Assembly (NCBI GenBank): GCA_013407085.1
Contig: JACCGJ010020011.1
Coordinates: forward strand, 168,269-232,268
Length of the DNA: 64,000 bases
Source: Atriophallophorus winterbourni
Taxonomy: Eukaryota > Platyhelminthes > Trematoda > Plagiorchiida > Microphallidae
Direction of reading: 5' to 3'
The position numbers were made by a program, and so were the translations under genes. The notes below the pieces were generated by a model. That model ran no database searches. It saw nothing but the letters and a program-made list of their open reading frames with translations, and had not been told where the DNA came from. Numbering within the stretch: the first letter of the stretch is position 1; each line of letters begins with the position of its first letter. This document shows positions 1 to 12,345 of this stretch, piece by piece.

Positions 1-303
1 TCGAGGCTCATCGGAACCTTTTGCTTTCCAAAAGGATGTGTAATCACTTTCTGTTAGCTTACAAGTGTCTGGTAAGCGCGTCTCTTGTAGGGCAGCCACG
101 TCGACATTCAGCCTCTTTAGCTCGTTGTTAATCACGGTGGACTTTCTAACGCCTCTGATATTCGAGACGTCGTCTTGAAATCCTGGAAGCATGGACCGGA
201 CGTTCCAGGTTCCAGGTTTCAAAACTGACATTTGTTGTTTGGGATTTCGATTCGCTGGTGCGGAAAAAAACAGTCTGCTTGTCGGTTGATTACTAATCCC
301 CAT
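1..303 (-). pseudogene. Family B RTE-like LINE, N-terminal endonuclease region (partial at window edge)
   Basis: The minus-strand frame is open from a methionine at 303 to the window edge, about 100 residues. It carries the opening signature of an apurinic-like (APE) LINE endonuclease: a WNVR motif near residue 33 and LQETR near residue 72, with GVRKS and ELKRLNVDVAAL between them. The APE domain nicks target DNA to prime reverse transcription. The same start occurs at 27,977 and 56,172 (both minus), so this is a repeated LINE family and not a host gene. No stop is visible in this part; whether the rest is intact lies outside the window. I call the clade RTE-like from the C-terminal half seen in the 25-28 kb copy. 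Confidence 0.8.
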
Positions 304-376
304 GAGGATAGCAGACCGTGGCGAGACGGCACCTCATTGACTGGGGGCTGCTCAGCTTGAGGCGGGCGGTAGCCGT
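304..376 (-). other. 5' untranslated leader of family B LINE
   Basis: This stretch matches the sequence upstream of the family B start codon at 27,978-28,055 and 56,250-56,340, including the block around GCTTGAGGCGGGC. Similarity stops near 376, where the AT-rich dispersed repeat begins, so this copy is 5' truncated within the leader. Confidence 0.6.
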
Positions 377-830
377 TCAATTAGACACGTTGTGGCGAAA
401 TATATGAAAGCGATATACATATACACAAGTAGCGCTTGTATGCCACTGTTAAATTAGGCTGGTACGACCATCCTGTTTAATCACATTTGTCCAAACACAT
501 TTTTGACGGGGATAAACACATAACCATGAACAAAAATATACATTTGCATGCATTTCCATCACACCCCACTTAAACCGGTTTCTTGCTGTTTGTAAACTCC
601 AAGTAAGAACAGTATTATTAGTTTCCGCATGCTCTTGAAACGGTGGAGTAATGGTTAACAAGTATAGCTTGCATGCAACTGCTGGATATGGCTAGTACGA
701 CCAACCTGCTCAATAATATCTGTTTAAACACACATTTTTATTCCTGAAAATATGAACAATACCTTTAAATTCTGTATTTCTGAGAATACTGACGTTTCTT
801 AATTTCATAATTAATTATCCGAAGAAATTA
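373..830. repeat. Dispersed AT-rich repeat R1, copy a
   Basis: The block beginning at ACGTTGTGGCGAAATATATG is repeated at about 2,053-2,490 and, more diverged, at 6,995-7,440. Inside each copy a shorter segment with 'tatgccactg...ggctggtacgacca' recurs about 235 bp later in diverged form ('catgcaactg...ggctagtacgacca', 432 and 667), so the unit is itself an old tandem dimer. No coding potential is convincing. The repeat could be a non-autonomous element or a satellite monomer. Confidence 0.65.
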
Positions 831-1589
831 CATCCTACTCACAAAAAGATTATAATTGCGTGACTTCGATATTTATATTACGATATTAGTCAACTCGATA
901 ATCGATAAAAACTGGTAACCACAGTTTATGATTCAATAATATGCAACCAGCATTGATCACTTCGTTTGTGGGTTGTATTTGATAAAAAGTACTTTTTTCT
1001 AAATACATTTAATTGACGATATCAAATGAATATTTCTTTGTAGAGGCAAAAAACCTGGATCTTATTCCTGATTCATCCGCATTACGTAGGATGATATTGT
1101 TAAATTCTACATCACATTGAACGCACATACAAAAATGATATGCGTATAGAAATAAATTGAATGTTGCGCCTCTTTGCCATTTAGATTGCAATATTATGCA
1201 ACTTGCTCATCGATATAAACTGGTTATCACGTTTAAACGTTAGATCATTTGAAAGGAGAATTGTTTTTTCGTTGCTCCAGTGTTTACGGGAGGAGATATG
1301 TTAGAAATCAAGGTGTTTGGATGCAGGATAAACGTCCTCGTCATTGTTAATGAATCGTCATTTATGGCTACCATCGGCAAAGAAGCCATCTAACTGTAAT
1401 TTGCTATTGGCAAATCGTTACGTTATATTAGTAACAGTATTGGTACAACACTGATCCTTTGGGAGCAACGCAAATAAATATCAATTCGTCTTAATAGAAG
1501 GCCGTCAGCATAAACTCTGATTTGTCTGTTGCTAAAATAATGTGTATCCATTCATATTGTTTCCGATCAATACCATGTTTTCCATCTAT
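831..1589. other. AT-rich non-coding sequence
   Basis: No gene is visible. A short block at 1,133-1,230 (GTATAGAAATAAATTGAAT and following) has diverged relatives at 2,775-2,880 and 4,655-4,750, so this too is part of the dispersed repeat mosaic. Confidence 0.5.
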
Positions 1590-2500
1590 GTTCCAGGAAC
1601 AGGATATAATTTCTCAGATAAACATGAATATCACATGCATTTGCGTTGAGAATTAGCTCAGAAATTATATAAATATTAGCAAAATTAATGTGCTTATCGA
1701 CCTAATTTTTACCGTGGTTTTCTTCAACAAACAACTACAGCTGCAACAACATCGGCGGCTGCGTTATCGATAAAGTTCATAGCATAATTCATTAAAATGT
1801 AATAAGGTGCTCACCTCATCATCCCTTACACACCACTACCGGTTTCTGGATGTTTGCCGTCATCAGGTGTAGACAGAAAAAAACAGTTTATTCCAAATTT
1901 AGTTAAACATAACTTCGCCAGAAAATAAGCTTTCAATGTTTCCTAGCGACATTGGCAAAAACTGCAATATATTATATCAGATTGAAAATTCAAAATACGC
2001 CGTCGGTACGGTTCCGATGTATTACATATTAGCCTTTTTCATTTAATTTCGTAACACGTTGTGGCGAAATATATGAAAGCGATATACATATACAAATATA
2101 GCGCTTGTATGCCACTGCTGAATAAGGCTGGTACGACCATCCTGTTTAATCACATTTGTCCAAACACATTTTTAACGGGAATAAACACATAACCATGAAC
2201 CAAAATAAACATTTGCATGCATTTCCATCACACCCCACATAAACCGGTTTCTTGCTGTTTGTAAACTTCAAGTAAGAACAGTATTATTAGTTTCCGCATG
2301 CTCTTGAAACGGTGGAGGAATGGTTAACAAGTTGAGCTTGCATGCAACTGCTGGATATGGCTAGTACGACCAACCTGCTCAATAATATCTGTTTAAACAC
2401 ACATTTTTATCCGTGAAAATATGAACAAGAACTTTTAATTCTGTATTTCAGAGGATACTGACGTTTCTAAATTTCATAATTAATTATTTTTCGCATTATC
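1590..2500. repeat. Long dispersed repeat R2, copy a (contains R1 copy b)
   Basis: The order of blocks here (ATAATTTCTCAGATAAACATG, CATCCCTTACACACCA with GCCGTCATCAGGTG, CATAACTTCGCCAGAAAATA, then R1) is repeated in the same order at about 6,520-7,440. The two differ by substitutions and by a TA microsatellite expansion in the second copy. The middle part is also found at 5,890-6,060. No ORF is conserved between copies, so the repeat looks non-coding. Confidence 0.65.
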
Positions 2501-2559
2501 AAACATGTTTCACGTAGAGCTTGATGTGCCTCAAAATGGAACACTGCGGACATATTTGT

Positions 2560-3360
2560 AACAGCATTGCAAATTAACGTGCGATATTTAACCGCAACGC
2601 TTGACAAGTGACACATATAGGTAAATATCTGCTATATTTCAGGTGTAAGTGAACAACATCCGACTGCATTGCAGGAAGCTAAATTCATCAACATACAATT
2701 AAAAGATGATTTTCAAAAGAAACTTGAATAATGTCATTCGTAATTGCTTTGTTATTGGTACGCCCGCAACATATCGATGCGCATAGGAATAAATCGAATA
2801 TTGCGGTGCTTTAAAATTTAGATTTAAATAATATGTAATTGCGTAATCGAAAATCTGTTTACCAGAGATTAACGTTAAACCATATAAAACCAGAATTTTT
2901 CACTTTGTAACAGCGCATTATTCTGATTCCATTCCATTGTAGATTTCTAATGAATCTTTATTTTAGAGAAGGGATACTTGAAGATTACTGATGATACAAT
3001 CTCATCACTCAAGTTATTTTAACAATGTTGCAAGTTTATGCATATATATAGTTTAAAAATGAAAACTAGCAAAGTTTGACACGTATACATCTAGCATATT
3101 CAGCTTCCGATTTTACTTCTGGAAACATTTTTTGAGATTTTAGTCGTTGCATTAATTAGCAACGGGTTATTATAAGTACATTTCAGTAACATTGAAGAAG
3201 TTACGAAACATAGAATTATGTCCTGTTTAGGGTAGATTATACTATTTTGTAAGAGGCGTACATTGAAGGATGACCGAATTTCCGATTGTAAATTATTTTA
3301 AATGTTTGCAATCAGGTAAACAAGCGAAATCATCAAATGAATGTTAGCAAATTAAGAAAA
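2560..3360. repeat. Long dispersed repeat R3, copy a
   Basis: Blocks such as GCTTGACAAGTGACA (near 2,600) and TATACTATTTTGTA with GATTGTAAATT (near 3,240-3,290) recur in the same order at 4,450-5,340. The copies are clearly diverged. No shared reading frame is seen. Confidence 0.55.
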
Positions 3361-4190
3361 AAAATGTTGAACCATCTGCTTTTGATCACATATTGAAAAT
3401 TGATGCTATGGTTTTATGTCCTTTATTCTCAAAAGCTCGGTATAATCCAATCATAATATTGATCTCAATATCTGGAGATGAACATACTCATAAAAATTAA
3501 CTAACCAGATATACATGTTTGAGATTCAAGCATACATCTCACTAAATCTGACAACCAAGCAATGTTCAATTACCCTAAACGTTTCGCTAAATATGTCTAA
3601 GCTAATCGGGGAATCAACTTGCACACTGAACATTTTACATCTATATCCTTGAAGCAATTGTTGGGGTTTTATCTCGATGCAAGTTATACATGAAAAGGTT
3701 CAGAGAAATTTGCATGACTGGTTTACAGCAGTATTCGAATTTTTCTCGTCCAGTCTCGGAGAATTTTACATTTATGTTTCATGATTTATGCGGCGGGAAG
3801 TGCTATACGGTATTATTTTATGTTTTAGAAGACTGAGTGTTTTCTGCCAAATCTCGCGGTGATAGAAAAAACGGTCATTTATTTTCTGATTCATACTCTT
3901 TAGCAGCCACAGGCTAGAATCGAATGGCTCCAAAATCTTGATCGTTTCAACTAAAGTGCAATAAAGTTTCGATTTATCATGATAGTAAATCTTGCGGCAT
4001 GGTCAAGGACTGATGCAAAATTTGACCCTTTAATTGTGATTAATTTTAGTTACGCATCTCATAATTTGCATTGTTTAAATTAGTTGCTATCTTGTAAATT
4101 ATAAATGTATTTCAAAAACATATAATATGGTGATTTTAAGTTGAATGGAATATGTTAGGTCGTATGGTTATGAGATTGTATGCATTAAAA
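3361..4190. other. AT-rich sequence without recognised features
   Basis: I see no gene, RNA or clear repeat here. Frames are short and stop-rich. Confidence 0.4.
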
Positions 4191-4449
4191 TCAACATTAT
4201 TTGTACCAATTATATTTAAAAACATAACTTTGCAGAAATAAAGCTTTCAGAGATTCGTCAATCGAACAAAATTGAAATCCCAAGAATTTTCTGTTTAACA
4301 ATATACCTGTTGCGGCGAATGCAATATAATAACATCTCAAGTTGTCTGTATCTGGGCTGTGTGCACTCAACTGGCGTGGGATTACTATTATAATTTGTAT
4401 ATATCTTGTAAGTAAAAACATCAGTTTCGGATAAGATGGTAAATCATTG

Positions 4450-5340
4450 CAAACTATCTTGTGATATTTACCCGCGAAGCTTGACAAGTGACATATATAG
4501 ATTACTCTGTGCAATATTATAGGTGCAAGCGATAATCCTTGAGTGATTTACGGGGAGCTCAATTTATAAACGAAGTTATATAAACGCTTATTTTCAAATA
4601 AAAATCGAATTTCGACATTATTAATAATTTTGTTTTCCGTAAGCATACAACAATAATATTCGTATAGAAATAAATTGAATATTACGCCTCTATGACATTT
4701 AGATTAAAATATTATGCAACTGGATAATCAATAAATCTAGTTACCACAGTTTCACTGTAAATAACCTAAAATCATAATTTTTCACTTTGATTTTACATAA
4801 AGCTCTTGCGGTTGACAGTAAGTTCGAAAAAAATAACAGTATTCTCTCCTGAATTCATTTTTTTGTGGATTTCAAAGAAATCTTTCTTTTTAGATGACGG
4901 ATACCTGATGGCTAACCAGATGCCACGTGAGCAGATATTTTTTTCTCCACAAAATTGAACTGTTGAACCTACGTCTCCCATTTCAAATGTTATACATAAC
5001 AAGTATACGTACAATACAAGTTACCACTATATTAACTAGGTGAAATATATATTGTAAATATGCAAACATTAAGGTCGAGGATTCAGCTAGAACTCATAGC
5101 ATTAGATTTTACCCAAGTGTACATTTTTGAGATGATATTCGATGCTTAATTACATCTCAGTAACATAGATGATATTACAAGATATTAAATCATGTCATGT
5201 TAAGTGTAGAATATACTATTTTGTACGAGATGTACATTAAACGATACCTGAATTCCAGATTGTAAATTCCTCTAAATGATTGCAATCAGATAGACAATCG
5301 AAATCGTTAAATACTTGTCGCAGATTATTTAACATTTTTT
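4450..5340. repeat. Long dispersed repeat R3, copy b
   Basis: This is the second, diverged copy of the 2,560-3,360 block, in the same orientation. It is preceded (4,205-4,350) by a segment shared with 8,045-8,250 (CATAACTTTGC...AAGCTTTCAGAGATT). Confidence 0.55.
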
Positions 5341-6519
5341 TTAAGTTGAACCAACTGCACTTGCAGCACAAAGACGTTTGCAAAGTATATATGAAAGATC
5401 TTGGCATTAAACCCAAAAGTTGGAAAGAACTTGCTCGTGGTCGCTAACATTGAACGTATTGTGTAAAGGGTCGTGTGTAAGCTGGGGAGTATTAGTTGCA
5501 GATCTTGGATGCTGAATGCAGATTACGCAGCCATCGTGCAACTGACGCCCTACAACCGAGTTTAACCTTTCGTTGCAAGCCCTGCGTCAGAGATTGTTCC
5601 TCCAGAATCGGATTGTCTAATCATTCAAAAAGCTGAATAACCTGAAAATGCATGACATTGTTATGTACATACATGGTCAAAATTGACCAAAGAAGGCCAA
5701 CTTTAAAACGACACAGGCAATGTATTCCATAATCCCCCAATGAAGAATGATTTCATTTAATCTTTTCATGATTTCTTTTTATGGAAAATTCGTTTACATC
5801 GTTCGAATTAGATAAAAATTTCAAAAATATTTTATGATGATTTCAAGTTAAATAAAATATTTTATTTAGTAATATTCTAACATTTAGCCACTAAAATAAA
5901 TATAATTCATTCCTCATTTAGAGAAACATAACGTCGTTAGAAAATAAGCTTTCAAATTTCCTAGCGACAACTACAAGTATTACAATGTATTATATTCGAA
6001 TTAAAATTCAAAATATACTGTCGCTACGGTTCAAATGTATTATCATATTAGCATTTTAGACCAAATCATCTAAATCCGACATTAAATAAATCATTAACAC
6101 ATACACTATACAACTGGGTTTAAATTCCTCATTTATGCACATAATCACGTCGTTAAATGTTAAAATTAAATTTAAAATAAATTTATATATCAACCATCGC
6201 AAACATAAACATCAAACAAATTTGACTTATTATAACATTTCATTATTTTACAATATTCTCACACCAACTGGTACAGCTCAAGGACAAACTGGCGGTGGGT
6301 TATCATTGATTTCTATCCTACGTATCACTGACAACTATATTTTTATGGTTTAATTTATATGACACATTATTCCAACCTCATAAAAACGTCATAATTACAA
6401 AAGGTCATTTAACATCAAAGCATGTAATCCACATTTTTGTTTATTTTCAAAAAATGAAAAATATATGCATATATGTATGTGTGTTTACACTTATTAAATT
6501 ATTTTCTCCACCTCAGTAT
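5341..6519. other. AT-rich sequence with one short repeat
   Basis: Apart from a block at 5,890-6,060 shared with 1,890-2,040, I see nothing I can name. A locally more GC-rich stretch at 5,430-5,600 has no open frame of note. Confidence 0.4.
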
Positions 6520-6876
6520 CATTATTTTGGAACAGAAAATAATTTCTCAGATAAACATGAATTTCACGTGCATTTGCGTTAAAAATCAGCGTAGAAATTA
6601 TACAAAAATTAGCACAATTATTGTGTTTATTCACATTATTTTTCACGTGATTTTCTTCAACTAACAGCTGCAGCTGCAATATCATCCACTGGTGCGTTGT
6701 CGATAAAGTTCATAACATAATTAATTAGAATGTATTGTAGTGCTAACATCCCCATCCCTTACACACCATTACGGATTTGTGGATGTTCGCCGTCAGCAGG
6801 TGGAGACACTATGATTAGGTTCATTCCAATTTTAGTGAAACATAACTAGAAATTAAGCTTTCAATGTTTATATATA

Positions 6877-6915
<39 letters not shown>

Positions 6916-7440
6916 CCATTGTAATATGATAATTTTTCAGCTTGTCTGAACTAATCGATAAAATTAGATGTCCAGTGGCATTTATGTCGTACGTTTCGTT
7001 TTGTCGAAACATATGAAAGTGATATAGATATACACAAGTCGCGCTTGTATGCCACTGTGGAATGAGGCTGGTACGACCAACCTGTTTAATCACATGTGTC
7101 CAAACACATGTTTAATGGGGATAAACCCATAACCATGACAAAAATATTTAATTGCATGCATTTCCATCACACAGCCACAATGACCGGTTCCGTGCTGTTT
7201 GTAATCATCGAGTAGGGACAGTAAGATCAGTTTCCGCATGTGCTTGAAACGGCGGAGGAATGGTTAACAAGTGGAGCTTGCATGCAACTGTAGGATATGG
7301 CTAGTGCGACCAACCCGTTCAATCATATCTGTTCGAACACACCTTTTTATACCTGAAACTATAAACAAGACCTTTACATTCTGTATTTCTGCAAATACTG
7401 AAGTTTCTGAATTTCATAATTAATTAGCCAAAAAATTACA
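6520..7440. repeat. Long dispersed repeat R2, copy b (contains R1 copy c)
   Basis: Same block order as 1,590-2,500, including the CATCCCTTACACACCA and GCCGTCA segments followed by R1. It differs by the insertion of a TA run at 6,868-6,913. Confidence 0.65.
6868..6913. repeat. (TA)n microsatellite
   Basis: A run of alternating T and A about 46 bases long with one interruption. It lies inside R2 copy b and is absent from copy a, so it expanded after the duplication. Confidence 0.9.
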
Positions 7441-8437
7441 TCTCATCCTTAAAAAGATACAACTTAAGACGAATTTGTATTAATATAACATTTCATTATT
7501 CAAAAAATCATAAACGGCATCTACAGATACATAATCACGATAACTAATAAATTATTTTCTTCGTTTTATATGATGAAATTCTTTTAAAAACTGTATTCAT
7601 GCAATTACAGACTTTTCTATATATCATATTTATTAAAATAATAAACGAATTCGAATTATTATAGAATTTTATTATTTTTCAACATTCACAAACCTGCAGC
7701 TTCAACATTAACTAGCTGTTCATTGATAATAATATTTTTACTTACGTATCAATAATAAATATATTTTTATGGTTTTCTAATTATAAGGCATTAATATAAC
7801 TACATTACAAACATGATTTTAAAACAGAATATCTTAACATTTTTGTACATATCTACTCTCTTTCAACGGTGATTTACTTAAACAAACCACTACAGATTCA
7901 CAACCACCTCGAGGTAAGTTACCGATACGGTTTTAATGACGTATTATAATACTTATATATTATTTCATAATTTTTTCAGAATATTTAACTATAATACAAC
8001 AACTATTTAGCAAAGTTAATCACTTTCCACAAAAACAATGTTATTCTTTGCAATTTTAATGAAACATAACTTCGCTAGATATTGAGCTTTCAGAGATTTG
8101 TATCCCAAACAAAGTTAATATCTTAACAATGTTCTGTTCAACAATATAACAGTTGCAGCGATTGCAATGTAATAACATTTCAACCTGTCTGAACAAATCG
8201 CATAAGATTAAATGTCCCGTGGCGAATATTTTGCGATACATTTGATGCGAAATTTGAAACGGTTATAAAGTAAATTATTATCCGGAAAACTTCGAACAAG
8301 ATATTTAAATTCTGTATTAATGCAAATACTGAGGAATCTAGATTTCATTATTATTTATCGAAAAAAACACGGCAAAAGCTAAACGTAATGACGAATTTCA
8401 ACAAACTGCTACAGGTGCAACAGAATGGACTGGTACG

Positions 8438-10005
8438 CTATCGATAAAAAAAATTTTCTAATCTATCTATAATACTTATTTAAAGTATTCATAAATGTTT
8501 TGAAATATTTAACTATAATACAAAAATGATTTAGTAATTTAAATCCCTCTTCATGGAAACAAGATACTTTCCTACGCATTTGTTAAAAAATGTAATACAA
8601 ATTAACTAATAATTCCAAAATTAAACGCTCGCGCTTTAATAATTCCCCGTTTTACACAAATCACAACGAACATTTGATATTTTCCATTAATGATCAGCAA
8701 TAGAAATGCATCAGTTTATTGATGCAAAACATAGATCCATATGATATTACAAGATTTACTATTTTTAGATAGAACAATCGTTTTTAACTATGATTTATTT
8801 TATTCAACGTTTTGTGAAACACTATATACACATGTCTTTTCATAACATGAAAAAGAATTTCATCTGACCTGAAGAGCAGTTCTAATGCTGGTCTACTGAA
8901 TACCTTCACCCTACTTCTATAGCGTTGTTTTTGATGCATCGGTTTGGACTACAGAATAAAAAAAAACATTTTTACAAAACATTTATACATAGCTGGATTT
9001 TAAATTAGTATATCGACCATTGTACAGACTGAAATGGCGGCACTAGAGTTATGCATTACTTGTAATTGACCGTACGAGAACATTATCTTGAACTCCCTTC
9101 TTTGGAGTTACTTTGTAATCATCGTCTGCAAACTGGAGAATAGCAGACACTTCTCAATTGTCAATTATGCACCAATTGCTTATAGTCCGATTAATGCTCA
9201 TAGTGCTGCGGTAAATAATGTTTCTTCCGAAGCTGATTGTTTATTCGTTCTAAGACAATCACGTGCATATGATCTGCAACCATAGTCGACATCGAATGAA
9301 ATAAACCAGCAAAAAATATGTAATTTTAGACATGGGAATATATGAACAAATATCATGAAATCGAAAATTGTTCTCAAATGACGATGCTGTTAAAAATGTA
9401 TAGGGTGAAATCTGAACGGCATTTGATTTACACAATAATTTTTAGTTAAATTTAATTTTGGAGATTAAAATGGTGTAAGAATTTGTAACAATATTGCTTT
9501 CTTTGCGCAATCTGTATTCACAAAAATTGCATATATTTCTGAAAATAATTTAATCGACATTGTGAAGATTAGATGAAAATAGTTATGTGAGATAATTTTT
9601 TGAACGTAATCTATTTGTATGTTCATTATAAAGGGAGTAAGAAAACAAAAGGTATGTCTTTTGCCGGAAATCCACGTTTCACTTTGTATTAGTAACCATA
9701 TCCCAATTTTTTGTGAGGTGTGTGCTAAATGTTTCCCTCAGGTTAATCAAATCTCGGTCACTTGGCATATCTCTTCTACCTTGTTTGCTTTACGTGTAGA
9801 TCCAGCGAGTGTTTGTTAATCATTAAACCATCAAACGTATGTGGTTGTTGATCAGCATGTATGCCAACTGTTGTATGCTCACCATTTATCAAAGCCCCAT
9901 CTATTTGCAAAGCTGAATAATTTAGCTCCGCCACCGTTATGAGTTGAACGGTTTTCAGACAATTCTCGGAATCTGTTAGAACATTCTCATCATGAGAGAC
10001 ACAAA
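8438..10005. repeat. Segmental duplication block A
   Basis: About 1.55 kb that recurs at 12,338-13,915 in the same orientation with frequent substitutions and small indels. Matching landmarks include ACCTGAAGAGCAGTTCTAATG (8,868 and 12,769), ATGGCGGCACTAGAGTTATG and GTATGTGGTTGTTGATCAGC. Short frames inside (for example 9,088-9,285) are not conserved in the second copy, so the block does not look protein-coding. Confidence 0.75.
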
Positions 10006-10349
10006 CTCGTGAACCGCTTATGGTTCGGCACGTCAGTGGCTTGTATTCAATAATTTACACAGATTTTACAGATATATTGAAATGTTCTGCACCAATTCAT
10101 AGGCGTGCAATTCTCTTTCATATTTTATGATAATTTTCGCATTCATTGAGTTGAGCCGGCTAATTTACGTATAAGCCGCAATAAAAAATGCTGGATCAAT
10201 ACATTAACCACTTTTGACCGCTTGCTCAACTATGCCCTAAATTGTATTATTCATATACACAAAAGCACCCAGTCTATAGGCTTATTGCAAAGAACCACGT
10301 TGTTTAAATATCTTATCGCAATGTGATTCTTGGCCAAGCGATCGAGGCG

Positions 10350-10700
10350 CTTATAAATGACATATATATTGTGATGCGCTTATCCCTATCCTTTACAAAC
10401 CAATAGCGGTTTCTGGCTGCTTGCTGTCATCAGGTGAAGACAGTAAGATAAGGTTAAATCAGCTTTGAAATAGTGGTAAATTGCTAAACAAAGTTAAAAT
10501 TTCAAGCCACTCTTTTAGAAGGTACTTACAACAAACACGACGCTGACAAACAGAAACACAGTGATTCCTCAACAAGCGCTGAGGTACATATAAATGACCA
10601 ATATAATGTGTTGCTCAAATTCTCATCTCTTACACATCACGACCGGATTATGGCGTTTTGCCGTCATCAGGTGGATACAGTAAGATCAGCATCGGTATTC
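10350..10700. repeat. Pair of short dispersed repeats
   Basis: Two diverged copies of one segment lie at about 10,360-10,455 and 10,580-10,690. Both carry GCCGTCATCAGGTG-like cores followed by ACAGTAAGAT, the core also seen at 1,850-1,875 and 6,785-6,805. The segment lies in the extra DNA between blocks A and B. Confidence 0.5.
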
Positions 10701-11559
10701 CTTGAAATGGTGTCGACGTGGTAAATAAGAGCGTCGAGCGCTTGGCGAATAAAAAATTTGTCAATCAATATTTGAACATCGTTTTTCTTAGTGAGTACAT
10801 TATACACCAGTGACATAATTATATAACATTTCAACACATTGTCACTGTTTCAAGACTAAATGAAGCAGATCATACTTTCTTTATCTATATCACGTTTGCC
10901 CCAGTTATCACTTTGATCTGATTTTTATTCGATAAGTTACAAATTGGTACGATTGAAGCCCTCATCAAGCAATGCCTTTTTGCTGGATTGCATATCGGTC
11001 GATAGCTGCTTCTAATTATTTCATCGCCCAAGCCTTTCTAGTGCAATTTATAGAAAACCCGAATTATCACGCAATTGCATTGTTGTCGTCCGAGGTTCAT
11101 GTGTTTCCCGATCGTGATTAATACCAGAGCTTGGGGTTAAGCATATCATCAGAAATCTCGTGAATGGCATTCAACGCTAATGCGCTTGACATTTTTTAAT
11201 AAGTCCGTAAATCGTATGGGATATGCGATCAATTAGTATAATAATTAAAACACATTAAGAGAAATTCCTTTATCTCACAGCAAATGATTTTGTGGGTCGG
11301 ATTATTACATTGTTCATAACAAATCTTTTAATCCGCAAAACTTCCGACCATTTTTCTTTGTGAACTCCAAAAGTCATCATAAACTTACGAAGTATAATTA
11401 ATTAATAACTACTCAACAATAAATGCATTCTCTTCCTATTTGCATTCGAACTAAATATATTTTACATTTTATATACGAATGATTACTATAACCTTACGCT
11501 TATCATAATTTTCGTTCAGAAAAGAAAGGTAAGATAATTTTTTCCAAATATTTCAATCG

Positions 11560-11940
11560 ATCCAGAAGGGAGATTGTTCTGTAATTGTTACATTTTCCAG
11601 CCACACTAAAGTAACAATGGATGAAGAGGCTGTTTTATTGCTGTTTTGCAGCATTTAATGAGATCAGGTGAAATTCTTGAGTCATCGGCGGCATTCGAAG
11701 TTGCAACACGGTCGATCCGCCTATTGAGATCATCAAATGTAGGGAGCATCTAGATGTTCACAGCTTTACAACTGCTCATCATTTTCATTTGCATACGGTA
11801 AAACAGTGGTGTCCTTGCTTCCTTCATCCTTCTACCTGCTGGGTTTTGTCAGCAATCGAACTCACACTAAACAAACATAAAGGAAGTCGTTTAAACTTTT
11901 ATTTGGGGGAATAACTTCTTAATGCCATCATACATGCCGT
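11560..11940 (-). pseudogene. Strongly decayed family B LINE fragment (RT region)
   Basis: Nucleotide blocks here follow the order seen in the 26,230-26,720 part of the long family B copy: AGCATTT with GAGATCAGGTGAA, the GGTAAAACAGTGGTGTCC segment, a TCTACCTGCTGGGTTTTG segment, and CATCATACATGCCGTT. The coding strand is minus. Identity is low and no frame survives, so this is an old fragment. Confidence 0.5.
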
Positions 11941-12345
11941 TATTATTTCCACTATAAAAATATATATGTATTCTGCAAGATTAAATAGTTTCCAGATCTT
12001 TTACAGCTGTTTCCGCTTTTGTTCAGTTAAACATATACTATTGAAATTCATTTTTCAATTATAATTTTTCTAAATATTTCGTGATTGTTATCATGCTTTC
12101 AAAAAATTCACACAATTATCAATAATTAGCTATTTGCCACTAATTCAAAATGCTCAAAGAGATTTGAGATTCACCTAAATACGTCTAGTCAACCTACGCG
12201 TTGCATAGCCAATATTATCACCTTCAGAATTATTTGCTGATTGAGCGAATCGATCACATTTGTGTACATATAATGTCGAAACTTTCGTGCAAGAGGTAAG
12301 GAAGCAAGCTATGTTTGTCAAACCGTTAGCCCATACATACGTTTC
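11885..12345. repeat. Segmental duplication block B
   Basis: About 460 bp that recurs at 13,918-14,362 (CATCATACATGCCGTTAT, ATATATATGTATTCTGCAAG, CAACCTACGCGTTGCATAGC are shared). In this first copy it is separated from block A by 1.88 kb; in the second copy A' and B' abut directly. Confidence 0.7.

Noticed and set aside
4197..4514. 105-residue minus-strand ORF as a gene
   Set aside because: It crosses the edge of two repeat blocks and is not open in their other copies.
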